NCBI GenBank assembly: GCA_002633005.1
Contig: NMRA01000174.1
Coordinates: 530,832 to 594,831 of the forward strand
From: Phoronis australis
Lineage: Eukaryota > Phoronida > Phoronidae
Length of the DNA stretch: 64,000 nucleotides
Reading direction: 5' to 3'
Within the stretch, counting starts at the first letter, position 1. Each line of letters starts with the position of its first letter. The position numbers and the translations under genes are program-made. Below, piece by piece: positions 1 through 11,600 of this stretch. The notes beneath the pieces are model-generated. The model ran no database searches and had not been told where the DNA came from. It saw only the letters and a list, made by a program, of their open reading frames with translations.

Positions 1-1235
1 GGACCAGGTCAGCTTTTTGTGTACTCTCAGTGTACATCTGGTCCCTCTGCAAACTAGTCCAGTGTATCTTTTCACCACTGTGCACAGGATGTTTTGGTTT
101 CGTGAAACTGTTTTCAGATGATTTGTTTCCTGATAGATTTGACGTTTTTCAATTGTTGTCAACGTGATTCAGCTTAATAAAGTGATACCTAATTATTTAT
201 TGTCGCTTTTAATAATAGACTATGAGTTGAGAGCACCATCGTTCGCCAGTTTTTCTCGTAACGAGACAGAACACATGTTTATTTCCGGACTAACAGTACA
301 GGTCTTCGTTCTTAAACAATTTGAGGCTGCTGTTACGAGATCATCTGATATTCAAGTTTTTACGCCCCGTCGGTGCTCCTTAATTATGCTCTTGAATATT
401 TGGAAATTGTCTAAACCCCTGAAAACACACCAACCTTTTTCGTATACGACTTTTCGTATGCTAAAAAAGGTGTGTGTAAGCAGATGTTCCAACAAAAATT
501 TTTGGTGGTGGTGTGACTCATACCCAGATGTGCACAATATGGTTTCACGAAACTTATGTGCCAAGTTCATGTGACGAAATCGAGAACGGTTTTTAGTTAT
601 CTTAAGAAAAACTCCAGAGACATGTTAAGTGACAGAAACTTACCAGGATGCATGGAAATTTCACTATTTGGCTACAAGAACAAAAAATATCTTACACGGG
701 AGGGAAAACCCCTCCCGACCTCCCCCCGCTCGGCGCTACGCGCCTGGGATTCGACCTTGGCGGGAATCCTAAACCCCCCCTTGCTGAAAACGTAGATCCG
801 CCACTGCAACTAAAAACTCATACTCCGTAAGTCACAGCTTGGATATTATGGTTCCTGGTGGGCGATCTTTCCCCACAGTTGCCCTATAATTCGGTAAAAG
901 CCTAGGTCACGCTTACCCGTTTAGCAGACTCGGAAAGAAGTTTTCAAATTTCCCTCCAATTGAGGGTTGTCGAGGCATTATTTTGTTTCAGACAATTGGA
1001 TGGGGAAAGTCATTTTTAATATCTGTAAATGGACCAAAACCGGTTCGTTGTGCTTTCAAGGGATATTAAGATTTTATGAGAATAATATAATGTCGAATTC
1101 GATTCAGTTTGCCAGCTAAACAGGGCAAAATGCAGCTACTCTTCTATAGGCAAAATATGCGCCATTGAATTTGGTCTAATTTTACAAATATTCAGATTTT
1201 CAAAATAAAACCAAGAAATGGAAGACGTATCATAT
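1..1235. other. Intergenic, no gene recognised
   Basis: I see no convincing coding region here. The open frame at 164-574 has no recognisable domain or splice context. A short hairpin lies around 426-476, and the 10-nt arms at 98-107 and 542-551 are reverse complements of each other, so the first 560 bases may be a decayed foldback element. The GC-rich stretch around 690-810 stands out from the AT-rich surroundings and looks like part of a dispersed repeat. Confidence 0.5.
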
Positions 1236-1600
1236 CAAAAACGCTAACTGAAACGAACTCGAATTTATTTTTGGCAATTTCTGTGCGAACTCAAGATAAG
1301 TTGTAATTAGACTGTGCTCGAATACATTATAGTTTACGCATACGAGTTTCAAGACCAAATTTGTACTTTATGACCCTTATATTCGTGCTACAAAATTGAG
1401 TAAAATCTCGAAATTTCGAGTTCAAAATCGAACTTTTAGCCTTAATGTTGAGTTTATCAACTGCAAACTAGGACTAAAAATTTATCTACGTAAGTCATTA
1501 TGTACTCGAGCATAGAATAAGACATTTATCTTGAGTTCGCACAAAAGTAATGTTAGAAAATGCCAAACATAATTTCGAGTTCCATTTCAAGTTAAAAGAT
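1236..1600. repeat. Inverted-repeat (foldback, MITE-like) element
   Basis: Two imperfect arms of about 75-100 bases face each other across a short AT-rich centre. The best-conserved part is a perfect 17-base match: positions 1283-1299 are the reverse complement of 1526-1542. The flanking bases on both sides also pair imperfectly. No coding capacity is visible, so a non-autonomous DNA transposon or foldback element is the simplest reading. Target-site duplications were not resolved. Confidence 0.6.
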
Positions 1601-2760
1601 TAGAACCCGGCCCTGGACCAATTTGGTCAGCTACAGCTACTATATTGGTCTCAATTTGATCCATTTCCAACGAAAGACTGGATTGGGAGATTTTTGTACT
1701 GAAGGAGAACTGACAAATCATGCAGACATCTGAATTCCTTGGCCGGGTAGTGGGTTAGCGTTTCATTGGTCGAAAGGCAACTGGGGAGGCACCAAGAAAG
1801 GATTTCTCTGTTGATGTTTTATAATTAAGCATAGGAACGTAATAACATTATTTTACAATCTGACAAATTCATCTCTGCACTGAGACAGGTATTTTTGACA
1901 GCAAAGCCTGATATTGCAGGGCTTTTGACTAAAGTCGAAAGGAAATTCTCGACTTTTAAAATTAATTCACAAAATTGAAGCTAAAAAAGAAAACTGTAGT
2001 GAAATGATCTAAGACAACACATCTAAATCATACTAAACACTTGCATACCACAGCTACAAAAACAGGGCAATGTAACCAAATATTTTTTCATTTATGTGGA
2101 ATAAAATAACTTAGTAATGGAAAAATATGTATATTTTGTCCTGCATTATGTTCGAGTGTTTGCTCGATTTAAGTGTGCAGAATTTTCATTAATGATTAAC
2201 CAAGGTAGATTTAGCAGTATTGTAAGGGATGAAAGAATTTGACAAGAGTGTAAGAGGATATATAAATATGTAAATCTTGAAGCGGCCTAACCAACAGGTG
2301 GCGTGCAGATCAGACTTAAAATGTTTGTGAACTGTAACAGGAGTAAATAAATACATTTTTACTGGAATATCCTCAGTATGGAGACACCGGCAAGAGATAT
2401 TTACAGGACGTTTCTTATGTTAGCCTAGGAAGTTTTGTGCACCTCATCCAATTCTAATAAGGGTGGTAATTTAAAAAACATAAGTAAATACAGAAAAGAA
2501 AAGACGATATTATGTAATTTACAAAGTATATTGTAATTGCACAGGATGATTTTATGAACTTAGTTATTGACAGTTATAACATACATGGTATAATAGAGGC
2601 TGGTGGATTCTACAAAAAAACATATATGTGTGTGTGTATATATAAACATAAATGCACATCTAGAGACATAAATTGCAAAAACAACAGCAATGCCAAGCCT
2701 TGAAATGCGCCCAGGATTGTACCCCAAATAGTCTGCTTCTAGGGGTGGTTATTAGTACCA
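1601..2760. other. Intergenic AT-rich sequence
   Basis: No gene or RNA could be supported. A short TG/TA-rich simple repeat occurs near 2620-2650. Confidence 0.5.
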
Positions 2761-3430
2761 TACAAAATGGCCATTGGATAGCACAGAATATGTCAAACCT
2801 GTCTGAAAAATGGGAAGGTGTAGACATCTCTCTAATGCTAAATTATTTGCCAAATTTCATGAAAATCGTCACAGAACTCCAAAGATAAAGAGACAAATAA
2901 AAAAAAAATTGCCACGGAGGCACAGTGGTCGTCAAATTAATAAGAATACACTCGCCAAACTTCAAAAATATTTGCAAGGGGATTAGAATATACAGACACA
3001 GATTTGAAAAAATGTCACCTGTCTGAAAATCCATGTCAGTCCTACTCTTGGAACACATCTCCCAATTTTCATAATGATCCTCTGAGTGATGTTGCAGATA
3101 CAGAGGCAGACGGCAAAAACAGACTTGAAAATAATAAAAATGGCTACTAGGTGGCACTGAATATGTTGATTACATTTCAAAATGGAAAGGTTTTTTCGTC
3201 TTTAATGGAAACCTATTTACCAAATATCATGAAAATCCATTAATGAACACCGAAGATATAGAAGCTAAAATAAACAATTAAAATTGCCACAAGGGGGCAC
3301 AACAGCAGTAGACAGATAGGTCCGAAACTTATCGTCATCTGTTGTGACCTTCATAGGACACATTTGCCAAATCTCATTAAAATCCTAATACAGGAGCAGA
3401 CGCCAGATTACCCAAGCCTGGACAAAGATT
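2760..3430. repeat. Diverged tandem repeat with CTCF-like cores
   Basis: Diverged units share the phrases 'ccaaatttcatgaaaat' and a G-rich 'gccac...ggcac' core. The cores lie at 2769-2784, 2911-2923, 3142-3157 and 3286-3300. The last is close to the animal CTCF core consensus. The repeat is seen directly. CTCF binding is only inferred from motif likeness and could be chance within a repeat family. Confidence 0.45.
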
Positions 3431-4270
3431 ATGGCAATATGCACCCACATAATGTATACGTGGGCGCATAAATATATTAGGTAATGCAGATGTTTCATAA
3501 ATAATTTATGAAATAAGTTATACAAACATCTTAGTAAAGTCAATTGTCTGTTTCAGTGTCAGCCACAAATTCCCCTGGGAGCTCATTTCACTATAAAGTT
3601 CTTGCTTCAACTTTAACCTATGACAAAACCGAAAGTTAAGTCTGTGTTCCACTAAAGATAGAACTTGGGAGGTTCTTTGCTCATTTTAATCTCACAGATA
3701 AATCATAGCTAAAGGTGCCACAGGTGTAAATCAAGATTTCCGACCAAAAATGTCAGTTGTAAGTCCTTTAGTGAAACCGGACCTATTGCACACTTACATG
3801 GTCCAATGAAATGTACATGACAACATGTACAACACAGCAAAAATACATCTTGAAAGATCCCACAATAGCCTGCCAAAGTGCAAGTAAAATTGAATTATGC
3901 CTAGGAAACTTCTTAAACAATTAGACAACATCCTGCAACATATAAAGTCCTATTTCCATTGATTTTGTAAGATCAAGGAAATGCTACATAACAAAATTAA
4001 AGAGCGTCACCAAAATGCTGTACATTTGACTGGGAATGTAACTTCTGCATGTTTGAACAAGACAGTTTTGAGCGGCAGAAATGTTCATCTGATGATCGCA
4101 GAGATAATTAAAAGTTGTTGAAGATCTCCTTCACTAAATAATAACAGTCCCTTGCCATCACTTCTGCAGGTGTTGAGTCTCTTGTGCAATTCAGTGCCAA
4201 TTTACCTCAGCAGCCAAGAGTGACATAATGAGTGCATGGTAGCTATGAGTAACAATCCCTGTGGTACAGC
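3431..4270. other. Probable 3' flank or 3' UTR of the small minus-strand gene
   Basis: This lies immediately downstream of the minus-strand coding region that stops at 4271. No further coding exon and no clear minus-strand polyadenylation signal could be placed, so the 3' end of the transcript is undetermined. Confidence 0.3.
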
Positions 4271-4489
4271 TTAACATAAAGGTTTGGAAGACGCTACATT
4301 CTGAGCACATGTAAGAGGCAGCTTGAAACCACGTTCTAATAAGTTGACCAGCTCGTTGAGACAGTCACAGCATGCAGAGAAGGGACTGATCAGCAGATAC
4401 CAGATAGCACAGAAGAATCCGATTGGCCAGCCAACTATGAGGAGGATCAGAATCCACACAATGCTCCACAGCCAGCTACAATCTGCCAT
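4271..4489 (-). CDS. Small hydrophobic membrane protein, 72 aa, unknown function
   Basis: The start codon is at 4489 and the stop is at 4271-4273. After a short polar start (MADCSW) there is a long hydrophobic stretch from about residue 7 to 35 with an internal WPIG turn. This could be one transmembrane helix or a re-entrant hairpin. It is followed by a cysteine cluster (ACCDC, about 39-43), a plausible palmitoylation site, and an amphipathic tail containing ERGFKLPLTC. I recall short animal membrane proteins with a similar layout but cannot name a family. The coding region lies in one exon. Just upstream on the minus strand is a good acceptor (4503-4504), and a matching donor at 4962-4967 suggests a 5' UTR intron, which supports a real spliced gene. 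Function unknown. Confidence 0.6.
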   Translation of the reverse strand: MADCSWLWSIVWILILLIVGWPIGFFCAIWYLLISPFSACCDCLNELVNLLERGFKLPLTCAQNVASSKPLC

Positions 4490-4967
4490 TGCAGTCTACT
4501 GCCTGTGAATAGAATCAACACTAGTAGACTTCGATAAGCACTGCATGGACTCTAGAGTTAACTGGTTAAATACCGTACCCTGTGACACAAAACACCACCC
4601 CAATATCACAACTAGTATGCAAGATTGACAAGATTAAAAATCAAATTCTACTACAGGCTTCACACTTTCAGTAAATGCACACAGTTTTGCAGAGCTAATT
4701 TCTATATATTTGGCTAAATATGTACAGGCATGTATGTTCATAAGGTCCTACTAGAACGTAGGCCTAACAAACCATAGCCTACACACTACACAGAGGACGA
4801 GGTAACACAGAAGACCTGGGTCTGGGATCCCGTGATTGATGTGGCGGTGACCGTGAAACAGCTGATCAGAGGAGTTTGCACAAACCTATGCTATACGTAT
4901 TGTAACCACACACTCTCAAGAGTACTTGAACGACTAAATCAGCAAGTCAACGTGACACAGTACTTAC

Positions 4968-5100
4968 GCCTTTGACGCGGATTCAGACTTCACAAACCCT
5001 CTTCCCGTCGTCTCAGATTTATCCACACAGGCGAGTCTCCACAGGCCGGAGTCCAACTTGAATAGTTCGAGCCTCTGTCGATAGGCTTAAAAGTGCATTG
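4968..5100 (-). other. Probable 5' non-coding exon of the small minus-strand gene
   Basis: Read on the minus strand, this ends in a consensus donor (GTAAGTA, plus positions 4961-4967). It would splice to the acceptor at 4503-4504, 13 bases upstream of the ATG at 4489. The upstream boundary near 5100 is approximate. An overlapping minus-strand frame (4990-5226) shows no protein family and is treated as chance. Confidence 0.4.
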
Positions 5101-5180
5101 TGGGAAGAAGTTGTCAAGGTCCAAGATGGTGGACGTCAACAAAATTCCGAGACCGCTTGGTTGCACAATGTCCATTTGAG
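5100..5180. promoter_or_regulatory. Candidate bidirectional promoter with YY1-like motif
   Basis: A YY1-type 'aagatggtgg' (5123-5132) is followed directly by a near-CRE 'ggacgtcaac' (5131-5140). The site sits just upstream of the likely 5' exon of the minus-strand gene and about 3.2 kb upstream of the dynein start codon. A strong plus-strand donor (gtgagt at 5411) could end a non-coding dynein first exon joined to the acceptor at 8329-8330. No TATA box is evident. This is motif-level inference only. Confidence 0.3.
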
Positions 5181-6218
5181 GGTATTTTTTTCTATCTAAT
5201 CGAGTACTGCTACATTTCTTCGCCACGAATTTTCTTCACATACTCATTGGCTTGTTATCGTACAGAGATGTACTTTTACTATATAGACAAAAAGTGCATG
5301 CAACTTTTACAAATTTACAGTAAAAGAAAACGTTTGAATCAACGAATATTCCATTTGTGAGAGTTAAATCAAATCCTATTCAGAGCATAACTTTGAAGTG
5401 GAATAATGGGGTGAGTACAACAACAAGCCGGTTTTATGCTTAGGCGGACGACCATTGGATTCCCTAGTATATTGAAAACTGGAGGCTTAAGCGCTTCTTC
5501 TATAATTGACTCTAACAGAATACGTATGGTTGAAATGGTTCAACTGATGTGTTGCACTTTTTCAATGGAGAATTTTCAATTGTTGGCTATGCCATTGAAT
5601 TTCAGGTACTTATTATTGGAAAGTAGTTGCTTTTTAGCCTATTCTAAGTTCTTCCTAATTTGCAATTTCGGCCATGGATTAAAAAAAAAAAAAAAACTGG
5701 TTAGTGCACCAACACTGCCACAGGGGCAAGTGTTGGTAGTCTTCATGTATGAATTGTCAACTGATAGTTATCTGGTGATTACTTTTGAGTGCTAAAAATA
5801 TACTGAAACCCAGAAAGGCTATAGGTTCAGACTTGCCATTAATTAAATCTTCATTCTTTTCTGACATTCTTAGATCCTATACTCTTGCAGTTTAAAAGTT
5901 AAATTCAATCCCATTACCAGTACAATATACATGACAGCATGTTAAAAATCATCTAGTCACAGTGGCCATGTTTTCTTACAGTCAAGGTTGTAACTTTTTT
6001 GGTTGGGACCTGTATTTTGCATGTTTAGTACAATAATGAAAGGGAGATAATTGCAGTTTTTGCAGTGTCTTTATATTCAATCTATTATTCACAGTCAACT
6101 ATTTCCATGCTTATAGTTTAGCTTGCTTTATTTTATTAATCAAAAAGTAAATCAATTGGGTAGCACTATTATTCAGCCATTGCCTGCTTAGGGCAACCAC
6201 TTGCTGTAAAAATTACAC
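5181..6218. other. Intergenic or first intron of the dynein gene
   Basis: No protein-coding exon is recognised. A poly-A run occurs at about 5680-5695. If the donor at 5411 is used, most of this would be the first intron of the dynein gene. Confidence 0.35.
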
Positions 6219-7410
6219 TGACTCTGACTCTGACTGACTCTGTCTCTAGGCATTGTCTATCCACTGCAGGATGTAGCCCTCCGACAATGCCTTCCAATTT
6301 ATTCTGTCTCTTGCCGCTCTCATCCACGTTGTGCCTCTTGTCTTCGCGATGTCATCTCTACATCTGGCTAGGAGCCGTCCTCTTGATCTCTTTCCATATC
6401 TGGGTTGCTACTCTGTGCGTCTTTTTGTCCATCTGTTGTCATGTACTCTGGTGACATGTCCGCGCCACCTCCATTTCAATTTCAGAATTGCCTCGATTAA
6501 GTCCATGACTCCAAGCATTTTTCTCTCCATTGCACTCTGTGTTGTTCTTAGCTTGGCAATTGTCTATTTTGTTAAGGTCCATGTTTGGCATCCATAGGTG
6601 ATTGTGGGGATGATGCACTGGTCAAATACTTTTATTTTCAGGGATGTGGGTATGTTCTTATCTTGGAATATTTCTCTGTTTTTTCCAAAGCAACTCCATC
6701 CAGTTCTTATTCAGATTTGTATTTCATTGATCGTACGGTTTCCCATTTCTATAGATTGTCCCAGGTATTCATATTGTGTGACTCACTCAATGATCTTGTT
6801 CTCCACCGTTACCTGTTCATCTGTTCCAAATTTGTCATGTACTTTGTCTTGTCTTGTCCTTGTGTATCTTTAATCCCACATTGTTGCTTTCTTCATTCAG
6901 TATATTTAAATTTGTTTCTAATTGTATTATGTCTTCTGTGCACAAATCAACATCATCTGCAAATCTTAGGTCTGTTAGATGTTCTCCGTCTGTGTTTACT
7001 TCCCTTTGAAGGTCTGAAGATTTGAAGATTTCTTCCATTGTCAGTGTAAACAGTTTAGGTGAAATTGGGTCTCCCTGTCTAACTCCTCTCTCTATGTTGA
7101 ATCTTTCAGAGATGTGGTTGTCTATGTGAATTCTGGCGGTGGCATCTGTGTATATATTTTGCAGCAGTTTTACATATGTTTCATTTATGTTGATGTTTTT
7201 TAGGATTTCAATGATGGCAAAGTGTTCAATTGAATCAAAAGCCTTTTCATAGTCTATGAAACCAACACACAGAGGCAGGTTAAATTCGTTACATTTTTCA
7301 ATTGTTTGTCCAAGGGCTTGCAGATGGTCTGCTGTTGAGTAGCTCTTCCTAAACCCTCAGATATGGTCGGAAGTCCAGACTGTTGTAAAGTTGTCCCTTG
7401 TTCAGAGGTC
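6219..7410 (-). mobile_element. 5'-truncated, decayed LINE (non-LTR retrotransposon), reverse transcriptase fragment
   Basis: Read on the minus strand from about 7410 down to 6219, the translation shows reverse transcriptase landmarks in order: FRKSYSTADHLQ, FIDYEKAFDSIEHF, ERGVRQGDPISPKLFT and the catalytic LTDLRFADDVDL (the open frame at 6835-7038 covers this last part). Further on come a thumb/C-terminal LKWRWRGHVTRVHDNRW and a natural-looking stop at 6246-6248. Several internal stops and frameshifts show that it is dead. The 5' end is missing, as is usual for LINE copies. The 3' end finishes in a short (AGTCAG)-like simple repeat (6219-6245) rather than poly-A, which is typical of RTE-type elements. 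The exact clade is not resolved. Confidence 0.8.
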
Positions 7411-8330
7411 CATATAACTCACAAGTGAGATGATGTCACAGGATACTACTCGTTGTTGTAGTTGCACTAAATTCTTCTCAATGACTTCCCTCACAGTGCA
7501 CCGATTTGGAAACTTCAAAAACTGGCAACGGGTATTTGTCAATTTTGAGATCAATTCGAATGGTCAGTTAAGTTTAGTGCTCCTTTTGAAACTTCCACAT
7601 TTGACAGGTACGTGCTACTTACAAGGGCATTAATGACAAGTTATGTACTGTTCCCATTGACCATGCAGCCCAGTTGCAGGTCATTTGGCATTAGTCATTC
7701 TTTGATACACCAATAGACCAGCTGAAATGCAGAGGGATAATTGTACCCTGATTCAACATTACACGCTTGGTTGAAGTAATGACATACAATTGATACAGTG
7801 ATCTTCTATGAATGTTATTCTTCCGAAACTCATCATTAGGTGAAATATTGAAAATCAAAGAGTGGGTAAAACATGAGTCATCACCATTCAGGTTATGTAA
7901 GGTTATCCTCTCATGATTCCACTTAGGTCGTATCAGTTAGGCTGGTAGCCATATGTTTTTGGACAGTGTGACGGAGTCACGGTCGACTCAGATTTAAAGC
8001 TTAAGTACAAGTTGTAACATTAATATTTCTGGGCCAATTCTGAATGTTTTTTTAAAATTGAGACAGAGACACCCAATTTAAACACAAAAATAGGTTGAAG
8101 CAATACTTCAGTACAGTTACGCTAAGTTGTTAAAAAATTTTGAGGTTCTGAGTCAGGTTCTCTACATTTTCATTCACCTGGATGCCACAATGTCCAGGCA
8201 TAAAAGCATTGAACATTGTAATATAGTGAGGTACTGTAGTCGTGATTAATACATAATGTAAAATATTTTAATATAATTTCAATTCTTCAACTCAGTTGTA
8301 TTGTGTCATTTTATTTTCTGAAATTTTTAG
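7411..8330. other. Region upstream of the first recognised dynein exon
   Basis: No coding exon is seen. It ends in a usable acceptor (polypyrimidine tract, then ag at 8329-8330), so at least the right part is probably a 5' UTR intron. I found no clear ciliary X-box motif here. Confidence 0.4.
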
Positions 8331-8335
8331 ACGAA

Positions 8336-8689
8336 ATGAACAAGTATACAAACCTAGCATCCAGGGAAGGCTCTGCGCACAGCTATGCCAGTACCTACTC
8401 TGATGGTTCAGGCTACCTTCCCCCGGAGAATAGCCGACAGGACAGAACCCGGGGCACAACACAGAATGGTCGCCGACCGCCTAGCTTTGCAGAGGAGCTC
8501 GACAACCCGGACAGGCTGTCCAGAATGAGCCAGACTACCCTGAACAAATTCAAGAATCACCTAGAGAAAACAAAAACGAGAGGCATACAGCTGATGAATG
8601 ACCTTTATGACACACCTGGCAAATCTGAGGTGATCTTACAGAGCAAGTACCCTAAACTGCCAAAAATTGGACAAGACAAAGAGTATGGT
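8336..8689 (+). CDS. Dynein exon 1 (first coding exon)
   Basis: The acceptor is at 8329-8330, leaving five untranslated bases before ATG. The donor is gtaagt at 8690, exit phase 0. It encodes residues 1-118, starting [12 protein letters not shown]. This is a Ser/Gly/Pro-rich disordered start followed by a helical stretch ([20 protein letters not shown]). An in-frame ATG at 8303 lies inside the intron and was not chosen. Non-coding upstream exons are likely. Confidence 0.85.
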
Positions 8690-11600
8690 GTAAGTTGGGA
8701 GTCTAAGTTGGACGAAGTTACTGATTCTTCTTGTTTTAGACAGTATTTGTGTTGGCAATGCACAGATGTCTGTGTTCTCTCCAGTGGTAGTTTTGTTATG
8801 GCTGTACTATACCAACTATGTTATTAATATTCGTTTTTGTAGAATATAATTCCAACTTTTCACCAAAATTTTACTGTTCTAAATTGCTGAAGATTTTGCT
8901 GTGGAGCAACTTGCTGTGGATTATCTTTACTTTTTGTTTTTTATTCCAGTTGTCACCCAAACCTCCACCCCCTCGATCAGCTGGTCCTCACGGGAGCGCT
9001 CTTAGAACCACGATGTTCAAGAGAGACTACAAGAGAAGAAAGGATTTAATAAAGGCCCGATTACAGCGAGCTGACAGCAGTGATGCTCTGAAACTAACTG
9101 TCAATGTGTAAGAGGCTTTGAGCTAAGCATTTTCCTTCTTTAAGAATGGTGGAGACAAAAAGCTATGAGCTCAGCCAGCTACCCAAAGTTCCAATAAGCT
9201 AAGCACTTATCTCAATGCTGGTTACTTGGAAACTTAGCATACAGTAACATCTCTCCAATTTAGGATCCAATAAATTGAACAGTAAAATGTTATACTTATT
9301 TTTTTGTAAAAGATACGAATCACCAAAATAATGCTTTGCCTTGTTCAGTTTCTGTACCGTAGCTGCCAACATGTAATAATTTGTAAACTTAGAACTTGCC
9401 GCAATGTTAAAAGTTCTTGAAATAGAAAAAAGGGCAATTGTGACAGATATTTTTATCCGAAAGTGGTGAGATTTTACCATGGTGTTAGTTGAAATGTGCC
9501 TGCTCTACAATTTCACTCAGTTGCTGTCTTATTTTCAGGTCTTGACGTGAGCTATTTACTTAAATGCCTTTTGCGATAACTGTGTCTTGAATTTCTTAGG
9601 AGCATTACATGCTGAGAAATTTACATGTCACATACATTCCATTGTACTGTTGCATCATATGTTTACAAAGATATTTTTATGAAATGTGTTGTTATTGAAC
9701 AGTAGTTGCTGCTGACAGTCTTTTGGCTGGCGTTTAATGATCTTCATTGATCTACCTACCAAGGTTTCCTGTTGAAAACTGAAGTGCCGTCCAATTTAAA
9801 AGTTGAACAAATGACGTCTGAATATTCTCCTATTTGTGTTTAATTTGATTTTCATATTATTTAATAATTTATTGTATTATCTGAGATCAAATCTAAGTAT
9901 ACAGATTGTTTGTTAAATTTTACATTCTCAAGTGAAAGGCTTCTTCCAGTTTCAAGGAGTCGATTTTGGCAGCAGTTTTTTTCTACTGTATGAATACAAT
10001 AAGCCAAAATGTCAATGTAACAAATCAACACGGCAAGAGTCGTTAAAGAGGTGTGCTGTCTGTTTACCATTTTTTGTATTTTCAGTCTTCTAGTGAATTT
10101 GTTTCTTTGCTCCATTTGTGTTCATGGTGATACAAATCTTTTCATTGTTTTGATTGAATTTTACAGCCTTCACCGTCCTGCTGAAGTCGAGCCTATAGAA
10201 CGTGCTATGTCTGAGTCTGAAATTACATCTGTTCTAGCAGATGACATAGTCAGTGGTAAGAAATCTTTTGAGATTCAGTGATGCGTAACTGCTTCGTTAT
10301 GTGTGTGAACAAAATTTACCAGGTCAAAACCATTCCACAATCTGCTTTTTTCCGAATTGAAATTACTTGAGCAAAGTTTTGACGGCAATAAAAGATTGTT
10401 TTCAGCTCATCAAAGCTATGACAAAATTGAGCTTAGTGGCGTATCATCAACATCGCAATAAGTCACTGTACTTTAGTGACATTTCGTGCAGCTTACAAAT
10501 TAGACAGTATAAACTAGTGGGATATCATACACCTCTCAATAAGACGTAACCTAGTGGCTTTTCATGTATATCACAATAAGCCAGTGTAGCTTTGTGGTAT
10601 ACCGTGCACCTTGCAGACAGTGGATCCTTTGGACACATATTGCACTTGGCAATAAAATGTAGACCTCTCATTAGGACCATTGCTCCCCAGCTTCTTGTTT
10701 CACCTGCATTATAGATTATAGACAATCAGTATGATGATCTCGGCCATCAGTGTCATGTAGTTTATAACTATAAGTATTTTTTTCAGATGACTTAGATCCG
10801 ATGAAGAAAAAAGTAGCCTTCGCTGAGGAGGTGGAGACAGCAGTGACACCTATCATGGACCACAGACCTCTTGTGGGCACTCCCATCATTGATGATGACA
10901 TGGAGTCAGTAAAGTCGGGGGGCACGGCACAAAGTGTAGAAAGTGAAGGTACAATGCAATTGCAGTTATAATATTTGTGTACGATAAGCCTTAAAATGTG
11001 AATTATTTTCAGTCAACTAAATAAATTTGCCTGATGAGTTAAGCCATGGTTATAAACTTTAAAGTGCGGTTGGGATTTTCCAAGACTCACAAAACTGGCA
11101 ACTTCAACAAGTTTGAGACAGTTCAAGATGACAAAGTTTCTACCTAAGATCTTATACAGTCAGTTGTGCCATTATTTCTTCTGAAAAAAAAACAAAATAG
11201 AACAAGATTCACCTTTGCATACACATCCCAACATAAAAGTCTCACTAGTTGGGAGCCTGTGTTGCGCTCCCATGATCTCTCTTTAAATATCAATATCCTC
11301 AAATAACCAGGTGCGTTCTGCCCTTGTCAGAGGTTTTTACTGGGTTTATGGAATTTTAGAGCTTGTTGAATGTTTCACATCATAATACAGTGATGGCAGA
11401 ATGCATTTGAGTGTTCAGTCATATTTACTGTAGTTTTCTGAGCTGAAGGTGTTAATCCTTTTCATCTGATGGCGATCATGGCAGTTGGCTTTATGGACAT
11501 GAAAACTGATGTTTGTGCCATCTGATACTGAAAATTTGTGTTCTTCATTTGTTGTGATGAAGTGATTTCCCACCACATCTTCACCTCTTATCTTAGAATA

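Noticed and set aside
164-574. 136-codon open frame at the left edge
   Set aside because: No domain, no splice context, mixed composition; overlaps a hairpin-bearing intergenic repeat and reads like chance.
4990-5226. Minus-strand 78-codon frame
   Set aside because: It runs across the predicted minus-strand 5' UTR exon and promoter; no recognisable family.
6331-7025. Plus-strand open frames of 88-146 codons
   Set aside because: They are antisense to the LINE reverse transcriptase fragment, whose minus-strand motifs are unmistakable.
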